From: Altibacter sp.
GTDB lineage: Bacteria > Bacteroidota > Bacteroidia > Flavobacteriales > Flavobacteriaceae
Length of the DNA stretch: 64,000 nt
Direction of reading: 5' to 3'
Assembly: GCF_019913785.1 (NCBI RefSeq)
Contig: NZ_JAIOHK010000063.1
Location: 1 to 64,000 of the forward strand
Made by a program: the position numbers and the translations under genes. The notes under the pieces were generated by a model. That model did no database searches. It saw nothing but the letters and a program-made list of their open reading frames with translations, and had not been told where the DNA came from. Shown here piece after piece: positions 51,404 to 62,300 of this stretch (position 1 is its first letter; the number at the start of each line of letters is the position of its first letter).

Positions 51404-52255
51404 TTAAAGTTTGTTTTTAATATAGTAAGCAATCAAGCCATCAATGGGTCTTCTAACGATATTTCCTAACTCCAAATTGTATGTCTTAAAACAGTCCCTA
51501 ATAATCGCTTCCGAAAAATGAGCAATGGAACCTATAAAATGGATGGGAACGTCATGTGCTTCCTTGAATGTTAGAATTCGGCATTCAATAAACGCTTCAA
51601 CCCCTTTCTTGATTAGCGCGTAAAAATAATCGTTTATTTCTGAAGAAGTAAATATAAATTGTGCAAAAGATGCTAAGTAGGCATTCGGATTTGGTTTTTT
51701 GTACAAATTCATTTTAATCTCATCGGCCTTCAGATTGTATTGCTGCTCAAATTGTGATGCTAGATCAGGCGGCATCTTCTTATAATAATAGTCGGTTAGC
51801 AGTTTTTTTCCGAAGTAATTCCCACTCGCCTCATCCATTAACGAATAACCCAAGGCCGGAATAGGAGCGTGGATTTTAGTACCATCAAAATAACAACTAT
51901 TGGATCCTGTGCCCAAGATACATACAATGCCGGGTTGTGTAGTAGCCGCATAGACCGCTGCTGCCAAATCTTCCCTAACATCGATATTCGATTTCCTAAA
52001 AAGTTGCTGCAACACATCCTGAAGCATTTTTCTGGGCGTTTCGGTGCCGCAGCCTGCTCCATAAAAATCTAGTTGTTCCACTTGCCCAAAGATAGCTGCC
52101 AGTTCCAAATTAGAACTTATCCTATGCGCTAGGTCGTCTTGAGGCACTACTGCAGGGTTGAGCCCTTCAGTTTGGGTCTTTAAAACTACATTCCCCGAAC
52201 GATCCAACAGTATCCAATCACATTTGGTAGAACCACCATCGGCTATTAGTATCAT
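51404..52255 (-). CDS. BadF/BadG-type ATPase, probable N-acetylglucosamine kinase
   Basis: 283 aa of the ASKHA fold. Phosphate-1 motif ILIADGGSTKCDWILLD at the N-terminus, phosphate-2 GIVCILGTGSNSCYFDG and ALGYSLMDEASGNYFGKKLL. Length and motifs fit the GlcNAc kinase-like BadF/BadG/BcrA/BcrD ATPases found in Bacteroidetes. The glycolytic operon (between gap and pgi) supports a sugar kinase. The exact sugar (GlcNAc, glucosamine or glucose) is not proven. Confidence 0.85.
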   Translation of the reverse strand: MILIADGGSTKCDWILLDRSGNVVLKTQTEGLNPAVVPQDDLAHRISSNLELAAIFGQVEQLDFYGAGCGTETPRKMLQDVLQQLFRKSNIDVREDLAAAVYAATTQPGIVCILGTGSNSCYFDGTKIHAPIPALGYSLMDEASGNYFGKKLLTDYYYKKMPPDLASQFEQQYNLKADEIKMNLYKKPNPNAYLASFAQFIFTSSEINDYFYALIKKGVEAFIECRILTFKEAHDVPIHFIGSIAHFSEAIIRDCFKTYNLELGNIVRRPIDGLIAYYIKNKL

Positions 52256-52258
52256 ATA

Positions 52259-53260
52259 TTAGATTGTTGCAATATGGGCGGTCAAATCCACTAGCTTAGA
52301 CGAATACGAGTATTCGTTATCGTACCATGCGATTAGCTTAAAGAAATTTTCATTCAGTGCCATGCCCGCATCCGCATCAAAATTACAAGTAAACGGATTA
52401 CTAACAAAATCCTGCGACACTACCGGCTTGTCAATATAATCTACTATGCCGTGATACGCGCCATTCGCCGCTTCTTTAAAAAGTAATTTTACCTGCTCGT
52501 AAGAGGCGGGTTTTTCGGTTCGTACGGTAAGATCGACCACCGAAACGTTTGTGGTGGGTACTCTAAACGCCATACCGGTAAGTTTGCCTTTTAAGCTCGG
52601 AATTACTTTGGTGACTGCAACCGCTGCTCCAGTCGTTGTTGGAATGATATTGCTCAACGCACTTCTACCCAAACGATAGTTCTTTCGAGAAGGCCCGTCG
52701 ACTGTTAGCTGTGATGCTGTGGCCGAATGTATTGTCGTCATTAATCCTTCAACGATGCCCAGATTATCGTCAATTATTTTTGCCAATGGTCCCAAACAAT
52801 TGGTAGTGCAAGACGCATTGGAAATTATCGTGTCTTCCGGCTTCACCTGCAAATGGTTTACGCCCATAACAAACATGGGTGCGGTTTTGGAAGGCGCAGA
52901 TATGACCACCTTCTTAGCACCAGCCTTTAAGTGAGCTGAAGCCTTATCAACCTCTTTGAAAATTCCGGTACAGTCAACGATGATCTCGGTCCCTACTTCG
53001 CTCCATTTTAAATGAGCAGGATCGCTTTCGGAAGTAACGCGAATGGTCTTACCATCCACAATCAAATTGCCATCTCTTACGGCAACAGTTCCCGGAAATC
53101 TTCCATGAACCGAATCGAATTCCAACAAATAGGCTAGATGATCTACGTCCAGTAAATCGTTTACAGCGACCACCTCAACATCTGGGTGTTGAGTAGCAAT
53201 TCTAAAAACGATTCTTCCTATTCGGCCAAAGCCGTTGATTCCTATTTTTTTTGTACGCAT
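52259..53260 (-). CDS. gap: Glyceraldehyde-3-phosphate dehydrogenase, type I
   Basis: 333 aa. Oxidises GAP to 1,3-bisphosphoglycerate. NAD-binding [14 protein letters not shown] and Asp35 in [10 protein letters not shown] (NAD rather than NADP preference). Active-site [12 protein letters not shown] (Cys151). Downstream [10 protein letters not shown] end and [15 protein letters not shown] are normal. Second gene of the operon, 13 bases after pfkA and 3 bases before the kinase gene. Confidence 0.97.
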   Translation of the reverse strand: MRTKKIGINGFGRIGRIVFRIATQHPDVEVVAVNDLLDVDHLAYLLEFDSVHGRFPGTVAVRDGNLIVDGKTIRVTSESDPAHLKWSEVGTEIIVDCTGIFKEVDKASAHLKAGAKKVVISAPSKTAPMFVMGVNHLQVKPEDTIISNASCTTNCLGPLAKIIDDNLGIVEGLMTTIHSATASQLTVDGPSRKNYRLGRSALSNIIPTTTGAAVAVTKVIPSLKGKLTGMAFRVPTTNVSVVDLTVRTEKPASYEQVKLLFKEAANGAYHGIVDYIDKPVVSQDFVSNPFTCNFDADAGMALNENFFKLIAWYDNEYSYSSKLVDLTAHIATI

Positions 53261-53273
53261 ATCTATTCTGAAA

Positions 53274-54260
53274 TTAAAATGACGTAATGTCCGCCACTCG
53301 TATTAATTCTCTATCCAATTCGTTTTCGCCTTTGATAGCCTGTTCAAACGGAACAGAGGTCACTTTGTTATGTACAATTCCTATCATCACATTCTTCTCC
53401 CCCCGAAGCAAGGCATCCACGGCTCCTACTCCCAACCGGCTCGCTAGTACACGGTCATAGCAACTGGGAGCACCACCGCGTTGTATATGGCCTAAAACGG
53501 TCACCCGCACCTCGTATTCAGTTAAATTCTCTTCAATGAACTTCGCCAGTTCGAAAATATTCTTGCCTATTTGATCTCCTTCAGAAACCACTACAATGCT
53601 TGAGGTTTTCCCCGATTTCTTACTGCGTTTCAACGACTCCAACAATCGATCCTTGCCTAAATCTTCCTCAGGAATTAAGATCTCTTCAGCTCCTGCTCCA
53701 ATTCCGGCATTCAAGGCAATGTCTCCGGCATCTCGGCCCATCACTTCCACCAAAAACAGTCGGTTGTGCGAATTGGCCGTATCCCGAATCTTGTCAATAG
53801 CTTCTACCACCGTATTCAATGCGGTGTCATAGCCTATGGTAAAATCGGTTCCATTGATGTCATTATCGATAGTTCCCGGAATTCCCACAATTGGAAAGTT
53901 GAATTCTTTACTAAAAACCGCTGCCCCTGCAAAGGTACCATCACCCCCTATCACCACTAAGGCGTCAATACTTGCTTGTTTTAAATGATTAAAGGCTTGT
54001 AGTCGTCCTTCTTTTGTAAAAAATTCTTTCGATCTAGCCGATTTTAAAAATGTACCTCCTCTATTGATAATATTTTTTACTGACCGAGCATCCAATTCTT
54101 TAAAATCACCCTCTCTCAATCCTTCATAGCCTCTGTAAATACCTACACATTCCAGTCCGTGATACGCACAAGATCTTACCACAGCACGTAATGCGGCGTT
54201 CATGCCGGGCGAATCTCCCCCACTAGTTAATACTCCAATTTTTCTTGGCGACTGATCCAT
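53274..54260 (-). CDS. pfkA: ATP-dependent 6-phosphofructokinase
   Basis: 328 aa from the ATG at 54260 ([20 protein letters not shown]); a longer frame from 54302 adds 14 residues not expected in PfkA. Motifs: [50 protein letters not shown] and [15 protein letters not shown]. Gly in GGDGTFAG marks the ATP-dependent type. First gene of the glycolytic operon; upstream region 54261-54581 may carry both its promoter and an opposite-strand small RNA. Confidence 0.95.
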   Translation of the reverse strand: MDQSPRKIGVLTSGGDSPGMNAALRAVVRSCAYHGLECVGIYRGYEGLREGDFKELDARSVKNIINRGGTFLKSARSKEFFTKEGRLQAFNHLKQASIDALVVIGGDGTFAGAAVFSKEFNFPIVGIPGTIDNDINGTDFTIGYDTALNTVVEAIDKIRDTANSHNRLFLVEVMGRDAGDIALNAGIGAGAEEILIPEEDLGKDRLLESLKRSKKSGKTSSIVVVSEGDQIGKNIFELAKFIEENLTEYEVRVTVLGHIQRGGAPSCYDRVLASRLGVGAVDALLRGEKNVMIGIVHNKVTSVPFEQAIKGENELDRELIRVADITSF

Positions 54261-54534
54261 AGCTGTAAAGCTAGACTTAAAATATAAATCGGGCAATGAC
54301 AAGCGTCATTTATTCTATTTAAAAACTTATTTATAAAGGAAAAGATGCATTAAAATTAAAGATAAAATACGTGTTTGTACGTATGGATTTATGTGCTCTT
54401 GGAAATTATCTTTGAGAATGAATTAGTGAATATGTATCGAAACATTTTTTGTGGGGATAGAAAATCATTTTGATACACCGTTTAAGAGGTTATATAAAAT
54501 TACTTTTTAAAATTTACTAAGTTAGGTTTGTTAT
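54261..54534 (+). other. Intergenic region between pfkA and dsbD with a possible plus-strand small RNA
   Basis: No gene of ordinary size. It should hold the pfkA promoter on the minus strand. On the plus strand there is a TATCTTTG box (54407-54414) and a TAGGTTTG box (54523-54530), both exact TAnnTTTG matches, and then a strong terminator. A 13-codon frame (MYRNIFCGDRKSF) lies near 54432. A transcript from the first box would be about 145 bases. Confidence 0.4.
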
Positions 54535-54560
54535 AGCGTCCGGGTTTTCACTCGGACGCT
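54535..54560 (+). terminator. Plus-strand terminator with no upstream plus-strand gene
   Basis: AGCGTCCG / CGGACGCT 8-bp stem, then TTTTTTTG on the plus strand. The flanking genes pfkA and dsbD are both on the minus strand, so this terminator has no known client on its T-tract side. Confidence 0.8.
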
Positions 54561-54581
54561 TTTTTTGTGACTTGTCCAATG

Positions 54582-56573
54582 CTATTTCTTTCCTTCTGAA
54601 AAGTTTTTCAAACCTTCTTGTAACCATGCCAAATATTCGTCTGAGTTGGGCGTATACGCAGTAGGCGCATTCAGTAAATTGAAATCCAGATCCAGCAACA
54701 CATAATAGGGCTGTGAGTTATTCTGGAAGTTTACTGTTTGGAAGGTCGCCCACTTATCGCCAATCGTCTTAATTTTCTTGACCCCGCCGGTTGGCTTTAA
54801 AAAACTAAATTTGTCTTCATCGCTAAGCTCCTTTCGATCGTCGACATATAGCGAAATGAGGACATACTCTTCGTTTATGATCTTAAAGATCTCTTCTTCA
54901 CTCCAAACCTGCTCCTCCATTTTTCTACAATTTACACATGCCCAGCCGGTAAAATCGATCATAATAGGTTTACCCGAAGCTTTTGCAGCGGCCACTCCTT
55001 TGTCAAAATCTTTATAGGCATTCAACCCTAGGGGTGCTTCCGTATCCTTGTCGTACAAACTATAGAACAAGGGTGGCGGGAAACCACTTAGCATTTTTAA
55101 ATTGGCATAGCTCGTATTGGTTAAACCTGGAATTAAATACAATACAAAGGCGAAACTGGCTATACCTACAACTAAATTCCCCATGGGAGGTCGTTTCTTT
55201 TTAGGACCATCGTGCGGGAAACGTATAAATCCGAATAAATACAAGGCCATCCCCAAAGCACAAAGAATCCAAATCCCAATAAAGATCTCGCGTTTTAATA
55301 AGCCCCAGTGTTCTACCAGGTCTGCATTCGAAAGGAATTTGAACGCCAGACCCAATTCAATAAAACCTAAAACCACTTTTACAGTATTCAACCAACCCCC
55401 ACTTTTTGGAAGGTTGTTTAACCAATTGGGGAACATGGCAAACAAGGCAAACGGCAAGGCCAAGGCCAATCCAAATCCGCCCATACCCATGGTAAGCTGC
55501 ATCGCTCCCCCATCACTGGAAAGTGATCCTCCTAACAAGGATCCCAAGATGGGTCCTGTACAGGAGAAGGAAACGATTGCCAAGGTAAGCGCCATAAAAA
55601 AGATACCGATGAAGCCTCCTATACTGGATGCTTTATCATCCATTTTTGAACTCCATGAACTCGGTAAGGTAATTTCATAATAACCAAAGAACGAAAAGGC
55701 GAAAACAATAAAAATGACAAAGAAGATCACATTCAGTGTTACATTGGTTGAAATATTATTGAGAATCTCCGGATCTACCGAATCCAACAAATGGAAAGGA
55801 ACACTTAGCAATACATAGATCAAAAAGATAAACAAGCCATACAAAACTGCATTCGCTAGTCCCTTTTGACGGTTTTTAGCACTTTTGGTAAAGAAGGAAA
55901 CCGTCAAGGGTATCATAGGAAAAACACAGGGCGTTAACAGCGCTATCAATCCCCCAATGAACCCTAAAAAGAAAATGGTCAAATATCCTTTTTCCGAATC
56001 TTGGTGCTGAGCCTCTAATTGTTCTTTTCCCTTGATGTCAATAGTAAGTGCCGCCGTTTTTTCAAGGTCAGCTTCGGTAAGCTCTTCGGTGGTAGCGGTG
56101 GCACTCCCGCCCGAAAGACCCACTTCAAATGTTTTCGTGTCGGGAGGAAGACATTTTTCATCATCGCAAACCGAATAATATACTTCAACACTGATTTTTA
56201 GATTTTCAGGGTTGATCACTTTAATTTTCTGAATAAAGACCGCTTTCTTTTCAAAAAAGACAATATCGGCTTCGAAAACAGGATCCCAAAAAGGATCAAC
56301 CTCCGGCTCTTGTGTCTTTCCAACCAATTCGAAAGTTTCGGGGCTATTATTATAAGCAAATTCAGTAGGAATAGGTCCCAGTTCAACATCGGCTTCTTCC
56401 TGACTGTATAAATGCCACCCGGTATCGATTTTTGCAGTGATTAAGATATTGTACAAGTCATCACTTTCTTGTTCTACCTTGACATCCCAAGCTACAGGAT
56501 CTAAAAACTCTTGAGCCGACACAGAGGTACAAAACCAACTCAATAAAACGAAAAGTACTGTTAGTTTCTTCAT
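54582..56573 (-). CDS. dsbD: Thiol:disulfide interchange protein DsbD
   Basis: 663 aa from the ATG at 56573 (MKKLTVLFVLLSWFCTSVSA; an in-frame TTG lies two codons upstream). Three parts: an exported N-terminal alpha-like domain (to about 165), a membrane core of about eight spans with the Cys pair in LLTPCVFPMIPLTVSFF and FSCTGPILGSLLG, and a C-terminal thioredoxin-like domain with WACVNC (Cys546, Cys549). It moves electrons from cytoplasmic thioredoxin to the periplasm. It starts seven bases after tilS, so it is the last gene of a tilS-dsbD unit. Confidence 0.95.
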   Translation of the reverse strand: MKKLTVLFVLLSWFCTSVSAQEFLDPVAWDVKVEQESDDLYNILITAKIDTGWHLYSQEEADVELGPIPTEFAYNNSPETFELVGKTQEPEVDPFWDPVFEADIVFFEKKAVFIQKIKVINPENLKISVEVYYSVCDDEKCLPPDTKTFEVGLSGGSATATTEELTEADLEKTAALTIDIKGKEQLEAQHQDSEKGYLTIFFLGFIGGLIALLTPCVFPMIPLTVSFFTKSAKNRQKGLANAVLYGLFIFLIYVLLSVPFHLLDSVDPEILNNISTNVTLNVIFFVIFIVFAFSFFGYYEITLPSSWSSKMDDKASSIGGFIGIFFMALTLAIVSFSCTGPILGSLLGGSLSSDGGAMQLTMGMGGFGLALALPFALFAMFPNWLNNLPKSGGWLNTVKVVLGFIELGLAFKFLSNADLVEHWGLLKREIFIGIWILCALGMALYLFGFIRFPHDGPKKKRPPMGNLVVGIASFAFVLYLIPGLTNTSYANLKMLSGFPPPLFYSLYDKDTEAPLGLNAYKDFDKGVAAAKASGKPIMIDFTGWACVNCRKMEEQVWSEEEIFKIINEEYVLISLYVDDRKELSDEDKFSFLKPTGGVKKIKTIGDKWATFQTVNFQNNSQPYYVLLDLDFNLLNAPTAYTPNSDEYLAWLQEGLKNFSEGKK

Positions 56574-56580
56574 AATCAAT

Positions 56581-57891
56581 TTAGGGTATTCTGCTAATTT
56601 TTAAAATTTCTTTTGTTTCCGGGCTTATTTTAAATCGGTCGTCTAAACGCATACCAACAATCCAAACAATTTTGGCATCACTACACAATACCCAGGTATT
56701 TTCTTTCGCGACCAAAGATAACTTTTCATCTTTAAAAAACTTGCTCAATTTCTTTTTTCCTTTCATTCCGAAGGGCTGAAAAACATCACCTTCGCGCCAT
56801 TTCCGAAGCAGCAGTGGGTAGGTGATTTTATCGCTATCGACGTAGACCTCACTAGCCATAATATTTCCCATCTTTTTGGTAGAATTAAATTTTAAATGAA
56901 TGGGATGGGTAATTTCTTTTTCATTTTCTGAAATAAAAAATTCATTTTTATTTGTTTCTGAAGGAATTTCTGTCAATAAAAGGGCATTTCGATCCTTCAG
57001 AAGCCTATGCGTACTCGAAAAAACCTGCTTTCCACTTTGAGCTGTCATCAAAGTCGAAATATCCTCCCAAGCAGTAAATCCAAAGGAGTGCAACAACTCA
57101 TACAAAAGCGTATCCGAATTTGGCAATTCCTGCAATTTGAGAATATCGATCCGATAGCCTTCCAGTGCTTCCCGAACAACCAATTGAAACACCAGAGCCA
57201 TATAGTCATCGATAAGCGCTGCGCTCGATTGCAAATGACGCTGTGTTTTCTGAAAGCTTTGAAGCAAGCCTTCATTAGCCTTTTTATACTTCGGAATTAC
57301 CTCTAGACGCAATTGATTCCGCAGATAATCCGTGCTCGCATTACTACTATCTTCCCGCCAATGCAGGTTGTTCTGCTTTGCGTACTGAAGGAGCTCCTTT
57401 CGCGAAAACGGCAATAAGGGTCTGACAATGGTTTCGTTTTTTTCAGGAATTCCGGTAAGACCTCTCAAACCGGTTCCTCGCGATACATTAATAAGGAAGG
57501 TTTCAAGTTTGTCATCGGCATGGTGTGCCGTTAACACATAATCGTATTTAAAATCACTTCTTATTTCTTCAAACCAACGGTAGCGCAACTCACGAGCCGC
57601 CATTTGTGTAGACAGCTTGTGTTCCGTAGCATATTTCTTGGTGTCGAAAGTTTCGGTAAATACGGCAATGGATAACTTGTCCGCCAGATGAACCACAAAA
57701 TTTTCATCTTCGTCACTTTCCTTTCCGCGCAGCGAAAAATTACAATGAGCCAGGGCAATATCGTAGGCCAATTTTTTCAACAAATGCGTAAGTGCCACAC
57801 TATCCAACCCTCCACTACAGGCAATGAGTAATTTCTTTCCGATAAGAAAGTGAAGATTTTGATCGATATGGTTTTCTAATTTTTGAAGCAA
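56581..57891 (-). CDS. tilS: tRNA(Ile)-lysidine synthetase
   Basis: 436 aa. N-terminal PP-loop ATPase motif LLIACSGGLDSVALTH (Ser26-Ser31). Other blocks: ALAHCNFSLRGKESDEDENF, YVLTAHHADDKLETFLINVS and GTGLRGLTGIP, then a C-terminal domain (LLRKWREGDVFQPFGMKGKK) that binds tRNA. It makes lysidine at C34 of tRNA-Ile(CAU), so AUA reads as Ile. Essential. Followed seven bases later by dsbD. Confidence 0.95.
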   Translation of the reverse strand: MLQKLENHIDQNLHFLIGKKLLIACSGGLDSVALTHLLKKLAYDIALAHCNFSLRGKESDEDENFVVHLADKLSIAVFTETFDTKKYATEHKLSTQMAARELRYRWFEEIRSDFKYDYVLTAHHADDKLETFLINVSRGTGLRGLTGIPEKNETIVRPLLPFSRKELLQYAKQNNLHWREDSSNASTDYLRNQLRLEVIPKYKKANEGLLQSFQKTQRHLQSSAALIDDYMALVFQLVVREALEGYRIDILKLQELPNSDTLLYELLHSFGFTAWEDISTLMTAQSGKQVFSSTHRLLKDRNALLLTEIPSETNKNEFFISENEKEITHPIHLKFNSTKKMGNIMASEVYVDSDKITYPLLLRKWREGDVFQPFGMKGKKKLSKFFKDEKLSLVAKENTWVLCSDAKIVWIVGMRLDDRFKISPETKEILKISRIP

Positions 57892-57970
57892 GTGAATGTT
57901 TCCTAAAAATGAAACGCAAAGTTAAGCAATCAAGACACAACCTCAACTAGGGCATACTGTTATAAAAAAT

Positions 57971-59272
57971 CTAATTTTCCAAAACTTCCCGCATCGCCTT
58001 GGCTTTAAGCAGGCACTCTTCATATTCGTTTTCGGGAATGGATTTGGCGGTAATGGCACCACCTACCGAAAAACTAACATACTTCGCCTCGGCATTGTAG
58101 AGAATACTTCGAATGATCACATTAAAATCGAAATCGCCATTGGGAGCAAAATAGCCCACCGTTCCACTGTATAACCCACGTTTGGCGTCTTCCAACTTTT
58201 CTATGATCTGCATGGCCGAAACTTTTGGTGCCCCGGTCATACTCCCCATAGGAAAGGTGTTTTTTAGTATGGCCACATTAGAAACACCCTTGGCGACCTG
58301 GCACGAAATTGTAGAGATTAATTGATGTACCTGTTTAAATGTATACACCTTGCAAAGCTCTTCTACCCTAACGCTCCCCTTCTCTGCGATTCGGGACAGA
58401 TCGTTGCGAACCAGATCGGTAATCATTATATTTTCACTGCGCTCTTTGGGGTCGTTGCGAAGCAAGTCGGTCATTTTTTGATCCTCTATGGGGTCGTCAA
58501 GTCGCTTTGCGGTGCCTTTTATGGGTTGAGAAACAACTGTATCTCCTGTTTTTTTAAGGTATCGTTCGGGGGATGCTGAGAGTAAGTACAGGTCTTGTAG
58601 TTTCAGATAGGTAGCAAAAGGCGGTTTGGAAATTTCGTTGAGATGGTGATAACTTTTAAACGGATCGATCTTGGTGTTTTCTGAATAAAATTCCTGACAA
58701 AAATTTGCCTCATAGAGATCGCCGCGATGGATATGTGCCAACAATCGATTCACTTTTTCGAAATAGGCATCCTTGGAAGTACGCAGGCTAATTTTTACAG
58801 GCTGTTCGTGTTCTACCAAGAAGGATGCTTCGGAAGTTTTGGTATTTAAAATTGCACGCCAATCTGAATCCAATTCATCATCCACACAATTCAAATATTG
58901 TATTTCCACTTCATTTTCAGAAAAAAGAAATACCTTCTTGGGCTGAAAGAAATAGAGATCGGGAAACTGTAGGCCATCAAAATTGTTGGAAGCCATTTGT
59001 TCGGTATCGTTCTTAAGATCGTAAGTGAGATACCCAAAAAGCCAATCTTCGGTTTTGGTTTGATACTCCTCAAGTTTGGTGAATGCATCTTGGAAGTCGG
59101 TCTTAATAGCGGTAAATGCGTCCACTGCTAAAATAGCCTGATACGAACTGTGGTCTTGATCGTAATTATTAGAATCCAACCAAATAACTTCATCAAACTG
59201 CTGTGCCCAATGAAGTGCCTGCTTTTTAATTACTTGGGTTGAGATGCCTGATATTTTTTTAGAGAAACGCAA
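57971..59272 (-). CDS. pabB: Aminodeoxychorismate synthase component I
   Basis: 433 aa chorismate-binding enzyme. Motifs: LYEANFCQEFYSENTKIDPF, ASPERYLKKTGDTVVSQPIKGTAKR (PIKGT), ENIMITDLVRNDLSRIAEKG, TFPMGSMTGAPKVSAM and FNVIIRSILYNAEAKYVSFS. PIKGT and the ENxMITDLVRND block are shared with TrpE; the length and separation from any trp genes favour PabB for p-aminobenzoate and folate. The glutaminase partner is not in the window. Divergent from the TraB-domain gene. Confidence 0.9.
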   Translation of the reverse strand: MRFSKKISGISTQVIKKQALHWAQQFDEVIWLDSNNYDQDHSSYQAILAVDAFTAIKTDFQDAFTKLEEYQTKTEDWLFGYLTYDLKNDTEQMASNNFDGLQFPDLYFFQPKKVFLFSENEVEIQYLNCVDDELDSDWRAILNTKTSEASFLVEHEQPVKISLRTSKDAYFEKVNRLLAHIHRGDLYEANFCQEFYSENTKIDPFKSYHHLNEISKPPFATYLKLQDLYLLSASPERYLKKTGDTVVSQPIKGTAKRLDDPIEDQKMTDLLRNDPKERSENIMITDLVRNDLSRIAEKGSVRVEELCKVYTFKQVHQLISTISCQVAKGVSNVAILKNTFPMGSMTGAPKVSAMQIIEKLEDAKRGLYSGTVGYFAPNGDFDFNVIIRSILYNAEAKYVSFSVGGAITAKSIPENEYEECLLKAKAMREVLEN

Positions 59273-59345
59273 AAAATTGAGATTTAAAAGCTATAAAATT
59301 ACTATTATTGAAAGATATAGATTACGAATCTAAATATATAATTTA

Positions 59346-62300
59346 ATGTCCCATCCATTCAGCCTGTACTTTTATAAAGCGGGAAGTATCGCCATACTAC
59401 TTCTCTTCACTTTTACCGGTACTATTTCCTTTTCGCAAAACAGGGATAACTACAATCTGTTGTGGAAAATTGAACACAAGGACGGCGCAAAGGTTTCATA
59501 CCTTTTTGGAACCATGCATTTACAAGACAAACGGTTGTTCGAATTTAGTGATGCCGTACTGCCAGCTATTAAGAATTCGGAGAGTTTTGCGCTGGAAATT
59601 CACCCGGATTCTATTTATGCCGCCATGGCCGATGAGATGTTTACCGTAAAAAAGGAAAACATCTACAAAAGGATCTTAACACCAAGTGAATACAGTAGAT
59701 TGGACGAGCGGTTTATAAGGATCAATGGAATATCGTTAGATAGCTTTTCGATGAACAATCCCATGATGATTGAAACCATGCTCATCGAAGAGCCGGTAAA
59801 AGAAGACGATAAAAACACCTTTGTCGATGTGTATTTGTACGGTATTGCCGATGCTTATGATAAAGAAATTAACGGACTTGAACGCGTAGAAGATCAGTTG
59901 CCCTTATCTGAAAATTTAAGCGATTCGGAATTGCGGACCAGCATTTTAGAAATCCTTGATACGAGCGAAGAGGAATACGAGAGAACGATCGAAGAGATGA
60001 TCCAAATTTATTACGAAGGAGATATTTCTCGCATCCACGAATACGCCATGGGGCTTGGTGCTTACGACGCCATTATGACACAGAGAAACAAAACCATGGC
60101 GAATAGTATTAAATCCATTACAAAACACAAGACGCTGTTCGCCGCAGTGGGCGCAGCGCATCTTCCGGGAGAAAATGGCATTATCGAATTATTGAAAAAG
60201 GACGGCTATAAGGTGACTAAGGTAGTCGGAACTTTCAATAATAAACAGGAAGACTTCAAACCCGTACTAAATTTAAAGAGATGGTATAAAGGAGAAGATC
60301 TTGAACTTGGATACAGTGTCCTTACACCTACCAGGGCCGAAAACTTTAAAATGGAAGCGACATTTGATGTAAAAACATCCATCGATATGCTGTCCGGGGC
60401 CAGCTATGCATATTTTGCGATCGACATGCGAGGAAAAGAATTAAAAGAAAACTACGATATTATAGGTAATTACATTCAATACCAAACAGGAGGTGACTCG
60501 ACAAATATTCTCGAAAAGCGAATTGTGACCATTGACTCGGTTCCTTTTACTGAAGTCATTCTAAAAGGCAAGAAGAAAAATTTTCAAAGAATGCAAATAG
60601 GAATGTCAAACCATATAGTTTACGGATTTTTTATGGATGCGAAATGGGATGAAATACGGTCGGACTACTCAAATGCCTTCTTCAATTCGATCAAACTCTT
60701 TCCTACAAAAAAAATAAATACCATCTGGAAGGAGTATTACGATCAACCGGGTTCGTATTCGGTGGAGCTGCCAAAAGGCAATGTACGCGATGTCTCCAGG
60801 GAAGTTGCAAATCCGTTAGGGGAAGATATTGAACCCTATAAGCTCAATATTTTTATGGGAAGCGATGCCGATGAAAAGGTGAATTATTTACTTCGATATA
60901 ACGATCAGCCCTCGGGTTACTATATCAATGATGAGGGAGCTTCGTATGAAGAATTTCTGAAGTACTTCAAAGAGAAAGGAACCGTGATCGGAGAGGTCAA
61001 GTCTATGGAAACTGAGGGAATCGAAACCCGGGAGTATGAAATTATGTTTGGTGACTCCTTACATACTATTGGCCGAGTCTTCTTTCGCGGGAATCGAACC
61101 TATTTCCTTCTTGCCCAAAAATATATTACCGAGGATAAGGTAGATCGCGACAACCCGTTTTTCAATTCCTTCAAGCTCAAAGAGTATGTACCTGTGGCTT
61201 TCGATACTGTTGTCACCATAGATGAGCGCTATTCATTTTCTTTTCCGAAGGACTATAAGACACGTATAAGTGCGGAGTATTCCTTTGACGAATATTTCGA
61301 TACCACCACTACCTATTATGGTCGCCAAGCAGCTTCCGGCGGTGTTTATTTGGTGGAGCACACCAAACTTAAAGCCTATGCCAAGGTTTTATCACTGCCC
61401 GAATTTTACGATGAATACATCGAAAACTTAAAGGAATGGAATGATTCCATCGTAAGCAATACCAATATCCAGATTGCCGGATTGCCAGGAAGAGAGGTGT
61501 TGTATTCAAATCCAAGTACAAATGTCTTACAGCGTATCCAATTCCTGCTGGACGATGATAACCTCTTTATAATCCAAGGGTATTATGGGAAAGAAGAACA
61601 CGAGGCGAAGTTTTCCGAATCCTTTTTCGAGAGCTTCAAAAAAGGTGACGGCCAACAACGATTTGACAGGATACAATCGAAGGCATATCTAATTTTTAAA
61701 CATTTAAAATCGAAGGATTCAATTCGGTTTAATAATGCGTTCGGAGCTTTGAGTTATTATGAATTTGAAAAAGAAGATGTATCGCTCTTGTCGAAACAAA
61801 TGTCGCATTCGTTTAAAGACGACACCTTGCTTGAGGGGGCTAAGAATAAAATTATAGCAGCTCTGGCTCCGTTGGGCAATGATAAGACGCTTTCAGAATT
61901 TAAAAAAATGTATCTGGATCGCAGGACCAGCGCGATTCAAAAACTGGCGCTGATAGGTGCCATTCCGAAGGTTCCTTCTAAAAATGCAATCACTACTTAT
62001 TTCGATCTGTTAGCGAATCATCCGCCTGATCGAATAAAAGATATTCCCTATCCCGTTCTTGATCCCTTGTATGACACCACCGTGGTGTTTGCAGAAAATG
62101 CCAATCGGATCATTCCACTGCTTAAAACAGAGCGATATCGAGACAAACTACTTTCCTATGTCAGTGATCGAACGCAGTACGACAGCTTGGATGTGAGTGA
62201 TTTTATAAAGTTTATAAAGGATATCGTGGCACATTTCGAAATAGACGTCACGCGTTATATGGACAGCATTTCCAGAGAAAAGTACGAATACTGTAACTAT

